From Olivibacter sitiensis DSM 17696 (GTDB lineage: Bacteria; Bacteroidota; Bacteroidia; Sphingobacteriales; Sphingobacteriaceae): DNA of 64,000 nucleotides. Position 1 is the first letter of the stretch; each line of letters starts with the position of its first letter. The translations under genes and the position numbers were made by a program. The stretch spans positions 41,953 through 105,952 of the forward strand of contig NZ_ATZA01000013.1 of NCBI RefSeq assembly GCF_000427965.1, in the 5' to 3' direction. The notes beneath the pieces are model-generated. The model ran no database searches and was not told where the DNA came from. It saw nothing but the letters and a program-made list of their open reading frames with translations. Of the stretch, positions 34,430 to 44,357 are shown in pieces.

Positions 34430-34873
34430 ATGAAGAATATTATATTATGCTTGTCGATGGTTTTCTGCTTCAGAGCAAGTTATGCACAGACAGACCAAAA
34501 AGAACAATCATTTAAAAATATCACGCTTAATGCCGGTATAGATACGGCTTTTGATAAAACGGCAAACTACATACAGGCCAGTGATATGTTTATTTTGGCT
34601 ATGGATAAACAGGCTGGGTTTATCCAAGCGAAAGTGTTTGAGAAAAATAGAAAGATGATATCGGCTAAAAGGGGTGAAAGAAAAACTTATAATTTTATCT
34701 TAAGGCCGCTGGATGATAAAACGACGGTATCGCTGAATATTTACGTGGAAGACTACCTTTTTGGCGGCGAGGTGCAAAGTAGATCCTATTACTACGAAGA
34801 AAAGGGGATATCGAAAAACGAGAGGGATTACCGGGCTATTTTAAAGGCATTACAAGATGCAGTGCAGGAGTAA
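34430..34873 (+). CDS. Secreted hypothetical protein
   Basis: 147 aa from the ATG at 34430, which gives a normal signal peptide (KNIILCLSMVFCFRASYAQ); the longer frame begins inside the ATPase gene. The mature part is a small mixed alpha/beta domain (KTYNFILRPLDDKTTVSLNIYVED, quoted in part). No family recognised. Only 32 bp after the ATPase stop. Confidence 0.6.
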   Translation: MKNIILCLSMVFCFRASYAQTDQKEQSFKNITLNAGIDTAFDKTANYIQASDMFILAMDKQAGFIQAKVFEKNRKMISAKRGERKTYNFILRPLDDKTTVSLNIYVEDYLFGGEVQSRSYYYEEKGISKNERDYRAILKALQDAVQE

Positions 34874-35134
34874 TCTTACTTATTAGAAGCTAATGTAAAA
34901 AGCCGTTTCTTTAGCGTCTTTATTTTTTTTTATAGATTTAGTGAGGCTTTCTATGAGCTCTAACTTGGTAATAGCATCTAAACCATCAAATAGGCTGGAA
35001 TAACTCTTTACGATATGTTTGGAAACAGCGGACATATATGCATGTTTAACTAAATCAAAGATAATGAAAAGTATTCATTACACGAAATGCTTGCAATGGT
35101 CCGTTTTTAGTATTTCGGAAGTTGTAGAAATACT

Positions 35135-35170
35135 GTTCATTTTCGGTCATCTAACCGTTCATTTTCGAAC
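35135..35170. promoter_or_regulatory. Tandem GTTCATTTTCG sites (possible enhancer)
   Basis: GTTCATTTTCG occurs at 35135-35145 and 35157-35167, 22 bp apart (two helical turns); the second copy continues into GTTCATTTTCGAAC, which has GTTC/GAAC arms. They lie 57-90 bp upstream of a sigma-54-like promoter, a typical position for an NtrC-type activator. The rest of 34874-35281 shows no gene. Confidence 0.45.
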
Positions 35171-35223
35171 ACTTTTTTATTGCACCATATGCTCAAAGCC
35201 ATTTCAGTCAGTTATTTCGCAAG

Positions 35224-35238
35224 TGGCAATATAGTTGT
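35224..35238 (+). promoter_or_regulatory. Sigma-54-like promoter upstream of the FtsX-type permease
   Basis: TGGCA, 6 nt, TTGT: the -24 GG and -12 G(T) are 10 nt apart, as in the consensus TGGCA-N6-TTGC, with one mismatch. The ATG of the permease is at 35282. In Bacteroidota, MacB/FtsX-like permease genes are often near NtrC-type regulators, but none is in this window. Confidence 0.45.
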
Positions 35239-35281
35239 TCCACTTCTTTTGCGATTTGTTTGGAAATTTACGAACGTACTT

Positions 35282-37631
35282 ATGTTAAGAAATTATTTGA
35301 AAACCGCTTGGCGTAATATGTGGAAAAGTCGGTTCTTTTCTATCGTCAATATAGCAGGCTTAGCAATAGGTACGCTTATTTTAATGTGGGTACAAGATGA
35401 ATGGCGGTTTGATAATTTTTACAAAAAATCGGCGGATATATATATTCATTACAGCTTTTTGGAGGAACCGGATCTAGCAAACAGATTTGGACGGTTGATG
35501 TAGCGCCTATTGGTCCTTTGGCGAAAGAGGAGCTTCCAGAAGTGGTAGATCAGGTGCGCATCACTTCGGCAAATGATTTCACCCTTTTTCGGTACGAAGA
35601 CAAGGTTTTTGGCGATGAAAATGCCGTGTATGTAGCCCCCTCTTTCTTTTCCGTATTTGATTTAGCTGTATTAGAGGGAAAAGCAGCACATCCCTTTTCA
35701 GTTGCTAATGCGGTGGTACTTACGAAGAAAACGGCACAGAAGTATTTCGGTGAGACCAGCGCAGTGGGAAAGGTGTTAATGGCGAACGATAGTGTTCCAC
35801 TTACCGTGACGGCTGTTGTAGCTGATTTTCCACATAACTCCAGTTTTAACTTTTCTATCATGGCATCCATGAACGATTTTACTACTCGTGAGCTTTCCGC
35901 CCATGGGCATGACATCATGAATGATTTTACCAATTTCAATTATCAAACCTTTTTGCTGCTCAAGCCCGGGACTTCGCTGCCAGCGCTAAGTAAAAAACTT
36001 GATGCTATTCACCTGGCACATAAGGCGGAGGATACCGATGTAGAATATTTAATACAACCGCTTTCGAAAAGTCATCTTTACAATGCCGATGGAACAGATC
36101 GCGGGATGAAAACGGTCAAGATGTTTTTTGCGATCGCTATCCTTATTTTTGTCATCGCTTGTATCAATTACGTAAATCTTTCTACTGCGCGTGCGATGTT
36201 GAGGGCCAAAGAAGTGAGCATGCGTAAAATCATAGGTGCGGCCAGAATCCAGCTATTTTTCCAATTCTTCGTAGAAACAATCATACTTTTTGTAATTGCT
36301 ACGCTGATAGCCGTATTTCTGATGGTGCTTTTAACGCCTGTATTCAACCAGCTGTCGGGAAAGCAAATGATTTTAAACGTAGCAGACAAAAGTTTTTTAA
36401 TGGTTTTTTTTACGGCTATTAGCGGAACGCTATTGGCTGCGAGCGTCTATCCCGCACTATTGTTATCGGGCTTTGAGCCTTTGAAAGCTTTAAAAGGTAA
36501 AATCTCCAATTCAATTGGAGACGTTTTGTTTCGTAAGATATTGGTTGTTGTACAGTTTGTTTTTTCCGTTGTGTTGATTGCCAGTACGATATTTGTTGCC
36601 AGACAACTCCGCTACATGCAAAACAAAGATTTAGGATATGATAAGGAACAGGTATTTGGTATGGGTATGCGGGATATGAAAGTGCATTATGAAGCGGTTA
36701 AAGCGGAGTTGTTGAAACAACCTGGAATAGAAAATGTAACGCGGTCAATGGGCAATATCATGTGGCTAGGAAATATCACAGGCAGTAATGATTGGGACGG
36801 AAAAGAACCAAATGCTACTTTTATTACCTATCCGGTTGCAGTAGATCAGAACTTTCTCTCCTTTTACAAAATGAAATTGATACAAGGAGAAGACTTCACG
36901 GGTATGCCTAATGATAGCACTCATTTTATACTGAATGAGGCGGCAGTCCGTGAGTCTGGTATGCAAGATCCGATCGGGAAACGCTATAAACTATGGGATA
37001 TAGAAGGGACGATAATAGGTGTAGTAAAGGATTTTCATTTTGCTTCGATGAAAGAAAAAATTCATCCAGCTGTCTTTTATTATGCGCCAAACAAAGCGAA
37101 TGTGATGCATATTCGCACCACTTCTCAGCAGGCCAGTCAGGCCATATCCGCAGTTGAAAACCAGTTCAAAAAATATAATGGAGAATACCCCTTTAATTAT
37201 GCTTTCCAAGATGATATCTATAAATGCCTGTACGAAAGCGAACTACATGAAGTTGCATTGTTCAATTATTTTTCGGGTATTGCTATTTTTATTTCCTGCT
37301 TAGGGCTTTTAGGCTTAACGGTATTTACGGCGCAGTCCCGTACAAAAGAAATCGGCATCAGAAAGGTGCTGGGATCCAGCACGTGGGGGATTGTGAGACT
37401 GATGGCTTTGATTTCTTGCGTTTGGTATTGATTGCCATTGCGATCGCTATCCCCATCGCTTGGTTGGGTATGAACGAATGGTTGCGGTCCTTCGCTTATT
37501 GCACCGATCTCAATCTCTGGGTTTTTGTTTTAGCAGGCTTGATCTCTATCATGATCGCGTTTTTAACGATCAGCCATCAGGCAATTAAATCTGCTTTGGC
37601 TAATCCGGTTAAAAGTTTAAAAGATCAGTAG
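35282..37631 (+). pseudogene. ABC transporter permease (MacB/FtsX type), two frameshifts
   Basis: When joined, the pieces give a full-length permease of about 780 aa: N-terminal MLRNYLKTAWRNMWKSRFFS and first membrane segment (35282-35503), periplasmic MacB-PCD domain and central membrane segments (frame from about 35460 to 37431), and the C-terminal segment with LRLVLIAIAIAIPIAW and HQAIKSALANPVKSL (to 37631). The frame changes near 35456-35460 and near 37407-37409. At both places the reading frame is restored by one extra T in a T run (TTTTT to six; TTT to four), and the restored text reads naturally (SFFGGTGSSKQIWTVD and GIVRLMAFDFLRLV). Either a decayed gene or two homopolymer sequencing errors. 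No ATPase gene is beside it. Confidence 0.85.
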
Positions 37632-37930
37632 GAATAGCATGTCAATACTTGCCGTAAAAACCTAACCAAAAATGAATATAACCTTAAAGAATACACCAAA
37701 TGATTTTTAAGAAACCGTTTCTTTGTTCAGTACCGTAAAAATGCAGTATTAACCTGCTTTTATGTTTTATTTGGCCTGTAGTTGAACCTCTTAATTTTTC
37801 CTTTGTCATCTGCAGAGGTTAACCGCATTGAATTTACGATTTGCTGTTTCGGTTATGACTTTCGCTAGGTTGCCTGGGTGTTGGTAAACAAATGCGATGA
37901 TACAACTGTTGCCCTGTAAAGGACGCAGTT
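37632..37930. other. Gene-free interval after the broken permease
   Basis: No convincing coding sequence. An imperfect inverted pair (TTGAACCTCTT near 37782 and CAGAGGTTAAC near 37813) could form a hairpin. Confidence 0.5.
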
Positions 37931-38173
37931 ATGAAGAGGTATTTGGTATTGGAAAGAACAGATAGGGAAGAATTTGAATTGGATGTAAATGCCGCTTGCC
38001 TGGAAGGTGCAGGCAGTGTAGTGGCGTCTAATGTGTATGTGTTTGACCGACAACCTGTGTATTATGCGCTGATTGAAAAATCAGATGTTCATGCTGAACA
38101 GGAGATTTTAACGGTTGCTGAAGAGTCAAATTACAGGGACACAAATCCGGAATCTTCAAGTATGTTAAATTGA
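37931..38173 (+). CDS. Small hypothetical protein (uncertain)
   Basis: 80 aa, starting MKRYLVLERTDREEFELDVN, with AAAGGA upstream of the ATG. Acidic, no signal peptide, no recognised family. It may be a real small gene or chance. Confidence 0.35.
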   Translation: MKRYLVLERTDREEFELDVNAACLEGAGSVVASNVYVFDRQPVYYALIEKSDVHAEQEILTVAEESNYRDTNPESSSMLN

Positions 38174-38327
38174 TGGGGATGAATAAGCGACCAGATACTT
38201 GCCGTGTATCCACCCCGATACGAAAACCAGTACCTTAACCGCGTTTTCTATTGAGAGGGAAATTGCGCATCTTTTACGATTTTACCTGAAATTTTGGATT
38301 GTAAAATCCAGCCCCAATCAATAAATA

Positions 38328-39464
38328 TTACTTAATAGGCATAAAAAAACGTTCCCATCGTATCTTTTCAAACAAGGAGCCAGCTTCGTCCAGGCTTAGC
38401 CAAACAAAGAGTGGTTTGCCAACTATATGGTCCTCGGGTACGAATCCCCAATAGCGGGAGTCGAGCGAGTTGTGCCTGTTGTCGCCCATCATCCAGTAGT
38501 AGTCCATGGCGAAGGTATAATGTGTTGCCTTCCTGTCATCAATATAATAACCGTCTGCTCGCTTTTCGAGGCGATGTCCTTCATATTCGCTAATGGCTTT
38601 TTTGTATAAGGTCACCGTCTTTGCGTCGAGCGGAGTGGTCCAGCCTTTTTTCGGGACGATAAAGGAGCCGTACTCATCTTGGTTCCAATGTAGGCTGCTG
38701 TCTGGAAAAATGTTCCATTCACCATTGCCTTTGGGCTTTCTTATCATTTCTACTCTTGTGACCCCAGACCAATTGCTAATGGTGCCGGCCAGGGTAGGGG
38801 TGAGGAACATCTCGAGGTATTCGGGACTGCTGTAGGCAACGTCGATGCGCAGATCGTGCAGGCGTTGGGGATTGAGGCTATTACCGTCCGTATATACGCT
38901 GTATAGGTATTGGCCAGTGGCTGGAATAGGACTGGCCTGACCATTGACAAAAACGGTTGCTTTAGTAATGACCAGCGTGTCGCCGGGGATGCCCACGGCG
39001 CGCTTGATGTAATTCTCCTTTCGGTCTACGGGATGGTAGTTAGGCGCACCGCCATCAGACGGTAGGTTAAATACCACGGGCTCGTTCCTCCGGATAGGCT
39101 GCAATCCGGGAAGCCGCTTATAGGGAAGTTTCAACCCATCCCAATAGCTCTTACTCCCCACAAGGGGCATGGTATTGTGCGCAAAAGGGAAAGCAATGGG
39201 GGTGATGGGCAACCTTGCGCCGTAATGCATCTTGCTGACAAAAAGGTAGTCCCCCACAAGAAGGCTTTTTTCCATCGAACCAGTGGGGATGGCATAGGCC
39301 TCAATAAAGAAGGTGCGCACAAAGGTGGCTGCGATTACGGCGAAGACCATTGCATCTGCCCATTCGCGGGTTTTGCTTTTCTTTTTTCCGTTTCTGTTAA
39401 ACAGTTTGCCCAATCCGTACAAAATCAATACGGCTATCAACGCGATGAAAATATAAACTACCAT
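38328..39464 (-). CDS. lepB: Signal peptidase I
   Basis: Inner-membrane serine protease (S26) that removes signal peptides. 378 aa from ATG 39464, which has an AAGAAGAAA stretch upstream; a TTG at 39530 would add 22 residues. Membrane segment about 2-22, then a second hydrophobic stretch about 42-58. Catalytic motifs: AYAIPTGSMEKSLLVGDYL (nucleophile Ser), KRAVGIPGDTL (catalytic Lys) and MMGDNRHNSLDSRYWGFVP. It is longer than the E. coli enzyme owing to an insertion of about 120 residues between the Lys box and the GDN box, common in Bacteroidota. Divergent from GH76. Confidence 0.95.
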   Translation of the reverse strand: MVVYIFIALIAVLILYGLGKLFNRNGKKKSKTREWADAMVFAVIAATFVRTFFIEAYAIPTGSMEKSLLVGDYLFVSKMHYGARLPITPIAFPFAHNTMPLVGSKSYWDGLKLPYKRLPGLQPIRRNEPVVFNLPSDGGAPNYHPVDRKENYIKRAVGIPGDTLVITKATVFVNGQASPIPATGQYLYSVYTDGNSLNPQRLHDLRIDVAYSSPEYLEMFLTPTLAGTISNWSGVTRVEMIRKPKGNGEWNIFPDSSLHWNQDEYGSFIVPKKGWTTPLDAKTVTLYKKAISEYEGHRLEKRADGYYIDDRKATHYTFAMDYYWMMGDNRHNSLDSRYWGFVPEDHIVGKPLFVWLSLDEAGSLFEKIRWERFFMPIK

Positions 39465-39531
39465 GACCCAATGTTTTCTTCTTAGACCATACCATGTTCC
39501 AATTGTTACAGGAGCCTCTTTCTGCGTCAAT

Positions 39532-39549
39532 TGTTAATAAATTGATAAT
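39532..39549. promoter_or_regulatory. Two 11-bp-spaced boxes upstream of GH76
   Basis: On the minus strand ATTATCA and ATTAACA with a 4-bp spacer (39549-39532). They end 4 bp before the -33 element of the GH76 promoter. Confidence 0.4.
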
Positions 39550-39552
39550 CCC

Positions 39553-39583
39553 ATTGTTTGGGCGAGATATTTTTATAGTTTTG
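39553..39583 (+). promoter_or_regulatory. Predicted GH76 promoter (Bacteroidota -33/-7)
   Basis: ATTG (39553-39556), 19 nt, TAGTTTTG (39576-39583), a perfect match to TAnnTTTG. The start codon is 25 bp downstream. Confidence 0.55.
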
Positions 39584-39607
39584 CTAAAATGATTTAGTGA
39601 CCAGATT

Positions 39608-40783
39608 ATGATAAAGTATTCGTTTGGCTGGCTAGCAGTTTTTTCTCTGATTTTTTGCTTTAACCCTATTTTTGGACAATCATTTTCCCAAAAAGCAGTG
39701 GTGGCGCTAGATTCCTTGTATGCGCATTTTGACGTGCCAGGCACCAAGTTGCTTCGCGAAACCCATCCTTTTGATGCCGATTACAAAGCAACCTACTTGG
39801 CCGATGGGAATGCCGACCGTCCTAATCCCTATGCTTATCTATGGCCTTATTCCAGTACCTTTTCTGCCGTCAATGCGCTGTATTTCTATCAAGAGCAAGC
39901 TGCTTATAAAGCTTTGTTGGACACTGCGGTATTGGTAGGCTTGGAAAGCTATTTGGATGACAAACGTAGCCCCAGTGGCTATGCCTCTTACATCAACTCT
40001 GCGCCGGCGTCAGATCGTTTCTATGACGATAATATCTGGCTAGGCATCGATTTTACGGACCTCTATATGCAAACCAAAGAGGAACAATACCTACGCAAGG
40101 CCGAGCTCATATGGAAATTTATTATGAGCGGCCATGACGCTAAATTGGGTGGGGGCATCTATTGGTGCGAGCAGAAGAAACATTCCAAGAACACTTGTTC
40201 CAATGCACCTGCAGCGGTGCTTGCCCTCAAATTGTTTAAGGCAACCAATGATAATAGCTACCTGGCCCTGGGTAAAGACATCTACCACTGGACCCAGGAC
40301 AACTTGCAGGATACGACAGACTATCTTTATTTCGACAATATAAACCTCAATGGCCGAGTGGACAAGGCTAAGTACCCCTATAATAGCGGGCAGATGTTAG
40401 AAGCCGCTGTTTTGCTCTATGAGCTGACCGGTGAAAGGGAATACCTACAACAGGCCCAGCAAATAGCGCGAGCTAGTTATGCTTACTTTTTTGAAACGTT
40501 TACCGATGAAAATGGAAAGCAGTTTGCGCTGCTGAAAAATTCGGATGTTTGGTTCATTGCCGTGATGATGAGGGGATTTGTCGCCCTATACCATGCGGAT
40601 AGCGACAGTACCTATGTCGATGCCTTTGCGGCCAATTTGGATCATGCATGGCAGCATATGCGTGATGAGAATGGGCTTTTCGGCAAAGATTGGAGCGGCA
40701 AAAACAAGCAAGGGAAAAAAATGCTGATTACGCAAGCGGCCATGGTGGAGATGTATGCCAGGCTAGCCGCCATTGCAGATTGA
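39608..40783 (+). CDS. GH76 endo-alpha-1,6-mannanase-like protein
   Basis: 391-aa secreted glycoside hydrolase with a signal peptide (about 1-25). The (alpha/alpha)6 fold and catalytic pair are visible in YDDNIWLGIDFTDLY (Asp140-Asp141), corresponding to the GH76 nucleophile and acid/base. Other motifs: YLWPYSSTFSAVNALY and GGGIYWCEQKKHSKNTCSNAP. GH76 enzymes cut the alpha-1,6-mannan backbone of yeast cell-wall mannan. Followed 16 bp later by GH97. Two-box element and a good promoter upstream. Confidence 0.92.
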   Translation: MIKYSFGWLAVFSLIFCFNPIFGQSFSQKAVVALDSLYAHFDVPGTKLLRETHPFDADYKATYLADGNADRPNPYAYLWPYSSTFSAVNALYFYQEQAAYKALLDTAVLVGLESYLDDKRSPSGYASYINSAPASDRFYDDNIWLGIDFTDLYMQTKEEQYLRKAELIWKFIMSGHDAKLGGGIYWCEQKKHSKNTCSNAPAAVLALKLFKATNDNSYLALGKDIYHWTQDNLQDTTDYLYFDNINLNGRVDKAKYPYNSGQMLEAAVLLYELTGEREYLQQAQQIARASYAYFFETFTDENGKQFALLKNSDVWFIAVMMRGFVALYHADSDSTYVDAFAANLDHAWQHMRDENGLFGKDWSGKNKQGKKMLITQAAMVEMYARLAAIAD

Positions 40784-40799
40784 CTTAATACTTTCATTT

Positions 40800-42749
40800 A
40801 TGGGAAAACTAAATATCATAGGTATAGGGCTATTCCTATCCACAATCTGGGGAGCTCATGCACAGCAGGTAGAATTATCCTCTCCGGATAATAACATTAA
40901 GCTGTCCGTATCCTTGTCCGATGGCATTTACTACACAGTGAGCTCGGACAATGCGGTATTGATGGAAAACAATGCCGTTGCCCTCCACTTGAAGGATGCC
41001 CAACTGGGCAAGTCTCCGAAGTTGCTCAAGAAAAAGGTCGATAAAGTTTCGGAAAACATCCATCCCGTTGTACCGCTGAAGTTCTCAACGGTGAAAAATG
41101 AGTATAATCGCCTATTATTGAGTTTTAAGGGTAATTATGCGGTGGAGTTCAGGGTGTTTGACGATGGGTTGGCTTATCGCTTTATAACCAATCTAAAAGA
41201 TAGCATTGAAGTCTATTCGGAAGACATGGACATCAATTTCCCTCAAGAATACCTATTGCACCTGCAGCAGCCAAACGGCTTCAAGACTGCCTATGAGGAA
41301 CCATATAGCCATCTGCTAAGCGGTGAGTGGAAGGATAATGACAAATTTTCCACCTTGCCCGTGCTTATCGATACCAAAAACAAGCACAAGATATTGGTGA
41401 GCGAGGCAGACTTGACTGACTATCCATGTATGTTTGTGCAAGGAACTGGGGGCAATGGTACATGTGCCCTATTTCCAAAAGCGCCATTGTCATTTGGACC
41501 GGACTGCGATCGCAGCTTGAAGATTCTGGAGGAAGCAGATTACATCGCCAAAACAGCGGGAAGCAGGGCTTTCCCTTGGCGTTATTTTGTCATTGCCAAA
41601 AATGATGCGGTGCTTATTGAAAATACCATGACATTGAAACTGGCCGCTCCGAGCCAAATTAAGGATCCTTCTTGGATTAAGCCTGGACAGGTAAGCTGGG
41701 AGTGGTGGAACGATGCGGCACCATATGGCCCCGATGTTGATTTCGTTTCGGGATACAACCTGGATACTTACAAATACTATATCGATTTTGCAGCGAAGTT
41801 TGGCATTCCCTATATCCTAATGGATGAGGGCTGGGCAAAAAGTACCTTAGATCCCTTTACCCCAAATCCAAAAGTGGATGTACATGAACTGATTAGGTAC
41901 GGGAAGGAAAAAAATGTCGGTATTGTCCTTTGGCTGACATGGCTTGCTGTCGAAAATCATTTTGAGCTGTTCAAAACCTTCAAGGATTGGGGCATAAAAG
42001 GGGTCAAGATCGATTTTATGGATCGCAGTGATCAATGGATGGTCAACTATTACGAGCGTGTTGCCAGGGAGGCCGCGGCCCACGAGTTGTTCGTGGATTT
42101 CCATGGCTCCTTCAAGCCAGCCGGCTTAGAATATAAATACCCCAATGTGCTCTCCTATGAGGGTGTGCGGGGCATGGAACAAATGGGCGGGTGCTACCCG
42201 GACAATAGCATTTTTTTCCCTTTCATGAGGAACGCCGTGGGACCGATGGATTACACGCCGGGAGCAATGATCAGTATGCAACCAGAAGCCTATGCCGCAA
42301 AAAGGCCTAATGCGGCCAGTATCGGTACCAGGGCTTATCAGTTGGCCTTGTTCGTCATTTTCGAGAGCGGTATCCAGATGTTGGCCGATAATCCTACGCT
42401 CTATTATCGAAATGAAGACTGCACGCAGTTCATCACGCAGGTGCCCACCACATGGGACGAAACCAAAGCTTTGGTAGCTGAGGCGGGCGAAGTTGTTGTG
42501 GTGGCCAAGCGGAAAGGAAATAGATGGTTTATCGGCGGAATGACCAATGTAAAAGAACGAACTATCGAGCTATCGTTCGACTTTCTGGATCAAGGCAAGA
42601 CCTATTCCGTGACCTCTTTTGAAGATGGCATTAATGCGGACAGACAGGCTATGGACTATAGGAGAAACCATAGTCAAGTGAAGCATGGCGACAAATTTCA
42701 AGTGAAAATGGTGCGAAATGGGGGGTGGGCCGCTGTGCTTGATCAATAA
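40800..42749 (+). CDS. GH97 alpha-glycosidase (retaining type)
   Basis: 649-aa periplasmic enzyme with a signal peptide (about 1-20); ATG 40800 is preferred to one 27 bp upstream inside the end of GH76. N-terminal beta-sandwich, (beta/alpha)8 barrel with SWEWWNDAAPYGPDVDF, YILMDEGW, GVKIDFMDRSDQW and LSYEGVRGMEQ, then a C-terminal beta domain. The GVKIDFMDR motif with Asp405 resembles the retaining GH97 branch (alpha-galactosidase-like) rather than the inverting SusB branch, which uses Glu at another position. Specificity is an inference. Co-transcribed with GH76. Confidence 0.9.
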   Translation: MGKLNIIGIGLFLSTIWGAHAQQVELSSPDNNIKLSVSLSDGIYYTVSSDNAVLMENNAVALHLKDAQLGKSPKLLKKKVDKVSENIHPVVPLKFSTVKNEYNRLLLSFKGNYAVEFRVFDDGLAYRFITNLKDSIEVYSEDMDINFPQEYLLHLQQPNGFKTAYEEPYSHLLSGEWKDNDKFSTLPVLIDTKNKHKILVSEADLTDYPCMFVQGTGGNGTCALFPKAPLSFGPDCDRSLKILEEADYIAKTAGSRAFPWRYFVIAKNDAVLIENTMTLKLAAPSQIKDPSWIKPGQVSWEWWNDAAPYGPDVDFVSGYNLDTYKYYIDFAAKFGIPYILMDEGWAKSTLDPFTPNPKVDVHELIRYGKEKNVGIVLWLTWLAVENHFELFKTFKDWGIKGVKIDFMDRSDQWMVNYYERVAREAAAHELFVDFHGSFKPAGLEYKYPNVLSYEGVRGMEQMGGCYPDNSIFFPFMRNAVGPMDYTPGAMISMQPEAYAAKRPNAASIGTRAYQLALFVIFESGIQMLADNPTLYYRNEDCTQFITQVPTTWDETKALVAEAGEVVVVAKRKGNRWFIGGMTNVKERTIELSFDFLDQGKTYSVTSFEDGINADRQAMDYRRNHSQVKHGDKFQVKMVRNGGWAAVLDQ

Positions 42750-42811
42750 TTTATATTTAGAATAACCGCAGACCAATGGAAGTAATAATTATAATATGCC
42801 GATTATTACAC

Positions 42812-42819
42812 TAAATTTG
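42812..42819 (+). promoter_or_regulatory. -7 promoter element before the sugar transporter
   Basis: TAAATTTG, an exact TAnnTTTG match, 58 bp before the ATG. No clear -33 box. Just upstream, GTAATAAT (42782-42789) and ATTATTAC (42802-42809) form 8-bp inverted arms, perhaps a terminator of GH97 or an operator. Confidence 0.35.
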
Positions 42820-42876
42820 CGAAGGCTTTTCGAGGCCGTGTTTATCATGATTTTTAATGCTAACTGACGAACCAAA

Positions 42877-44286
42877 ATGACATCTACTACACAAAAAGGG
42901 AATAATTATATAGTCCCATTGGCGACCCTCACCATGTTGTTTTTCATGTGGGGCTTCATCACTTGTATGAACGATATCCTCATTCCGTACCTAAAGCAGC
43001 TATTTAGCCTGACATTTTTTGAATCCATGTTGGTGCAGTTCTGCTTTTTTGGTGCCTATTTTATCGGTTCATTGACCTATTTCCTTATCTCTTACCATTA
43101 TGGAGACCCCATTAATAAAGTAGGTTACAAGAAAGCTATGCTGGCCGGTATCGTATTGTCGGCATTGGGATGCGTGCTGTTTTGGCCGGCGGCGAGTACT
43201 TCTGTTTACGGCTTGTTCTTGGCCGCATTGTTTGTGCTAGGGCTTGGGTTTACCATTTTGCAGATTACGGCCAATGCCTATGTTTCCCTGCTAGGGCCAG
43301 AGGATGGGGCCTCCAGCAGGCTCAATATGACCCAGGCATTCAATTCATTGGGGACTACCATCGCCCCGGTGCTGGGAGGCCATCTTATATTTGAGTTTTT
43401 TGCAGACAATGGGGTGATCAGTCCGCAGGCTACGCGGATTCCTTACTTGATATTTGCCGTTATATTGCTATTGGTCGCCTTGATCATATATGCCGTAAAA
43501 CTGCCTTCTTTTGAAGCCACGGAAGAAGAAGAGAAAGGACTTGGTGCCTTGAAGTTTCTTCATCTGCGCTTGGGTGTATTGGGCATCTTTTGCTATGTAG
43601 GTGCCGAAGTGGCTATTGGTAGCTTTATCATCAGCTTTTTGGAGCATGAAGATATCATGGGACTGCCGGAATCAATCAGTAAAAACTACTTGTCGCTGTA
43701 TTGGGGCGGAGCGATGATAGGCCGTTTCTTGGGAGCTATTTACCTCAACCATACCCTGGCGGCCGCTAAGAAGTGGATATACATGCTAGCAGTGTCGGTA
43801 CTGGTATTTTTGCTTATCTTTAGCTTGGTAGATCTCAGTTTCAATCAGGTCAGCTTCTTCATTGCGTTCATTGTGCTCAATCTATTGGGCTTCCTCATCG
43901 GAAAGGGCGCACCTGCCCGTACATTGGCCATCTTTGCAGGAATTAACGTCGTGCTGCTATTGCTGAGCATCTTCAATTCTGGCGCTTTTGCGATGTACAC
44001 CATATTGGGTATCGGTATTTTCAATTCCATTATGTTTTCCAATATCTATACCCTTTCTATTGCGGGTCTCGGCAAATATACCAGTCAAGGATCTTCCCTA
44101 CTGGTCATGTCCATACTTGGAGGGGCTATCGTTCCTGTCATTCAAGGTGCTTTGGCAGATCAGATAGGCGTTCAATATTCGATGATTCTGCCAGTAGTAT
44201 GTTATTTGTATATACTTGTTTTCGGTCTTTATTGCGCCAAGCGCTTTACCAATATAGAGCATGTACAGGTAAGGGGAGGACATTAA
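42877..44286 (+). CDS. MFS sugar transporter, FucP/GluP-like
   Basis: 469-aa inner-membrane symporter with 12 predicted membrane segments. The start FFMWGFITCMNDILIPYLK is the family pattern of FucP/GluP/NagP-type proton-sugar symporters; LGFTILQITANAYVSLLGP and NMTQAFNSLGTTIAPVLGG are conserved in helices 4-5. It imports a monosaccharide, for example glucose, galactose, mannose or GlcNAc; the neighbours suggest the product of GH76/GH97 breakdown. Confidence 0.92.
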   Translation: MTSTTQKGNNYIVPLATLTMLFFMWGFITCMNDILIPYLKQLFSLTFFESMLVQFCFFGAYFIGSLTYFLISYHYGDPINKVGYKKAMLAGIVLSALGCVLFWPAASTSVYGLFLAALFVLGLGFTILQITANAYVSLLGPEDGASSRLNMTQAFNSLGTTIAPVLGGHLIFEFFADNGVISPQATRIPYLIFAVILLLVALIIYAVKLPSFEATEEEEKGLGALKFLHLRLGVLGIFCYVGAEVAIGSFIISFLEHEDIMGLPESISKNYLSLYWGGAMIGRFLGAIYLNHTLAAAKKWIYMLAVSVLVFLLIFSLVDLSFNQVSFFIAFIVLNLLGFLIGKGAPARTLAIFAGINVVLLLLSIFNSGAFAMYTILGIGIFNSIMFSNIYTLSIAGLGKYTSQGSSLLVMSILGGAIVPVIQGALADQIGVQYSMILPVVCYLYILVFGLYCAKRFTNIEHVQVRGGH

Positions 44287-44294
44287 ATTGGTTT

Positions 44295-44315
44295 GGGACG
44301 TAAAATTTTACGCCC
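44295..44315. terminator. Small hairpin after the MFS gene
   Basis: GGGACGTAAAA / TTTTACGCCC: stem of about 10 bp with one mismatch around a CGTAAAATTTTACG palindrome. No long T run. Confidence 0.35.
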
Positions 44316-44357
44316 GTACTATGGTGTAGTGTTTTCCAGCTTTAGTCTCTTGATAAT

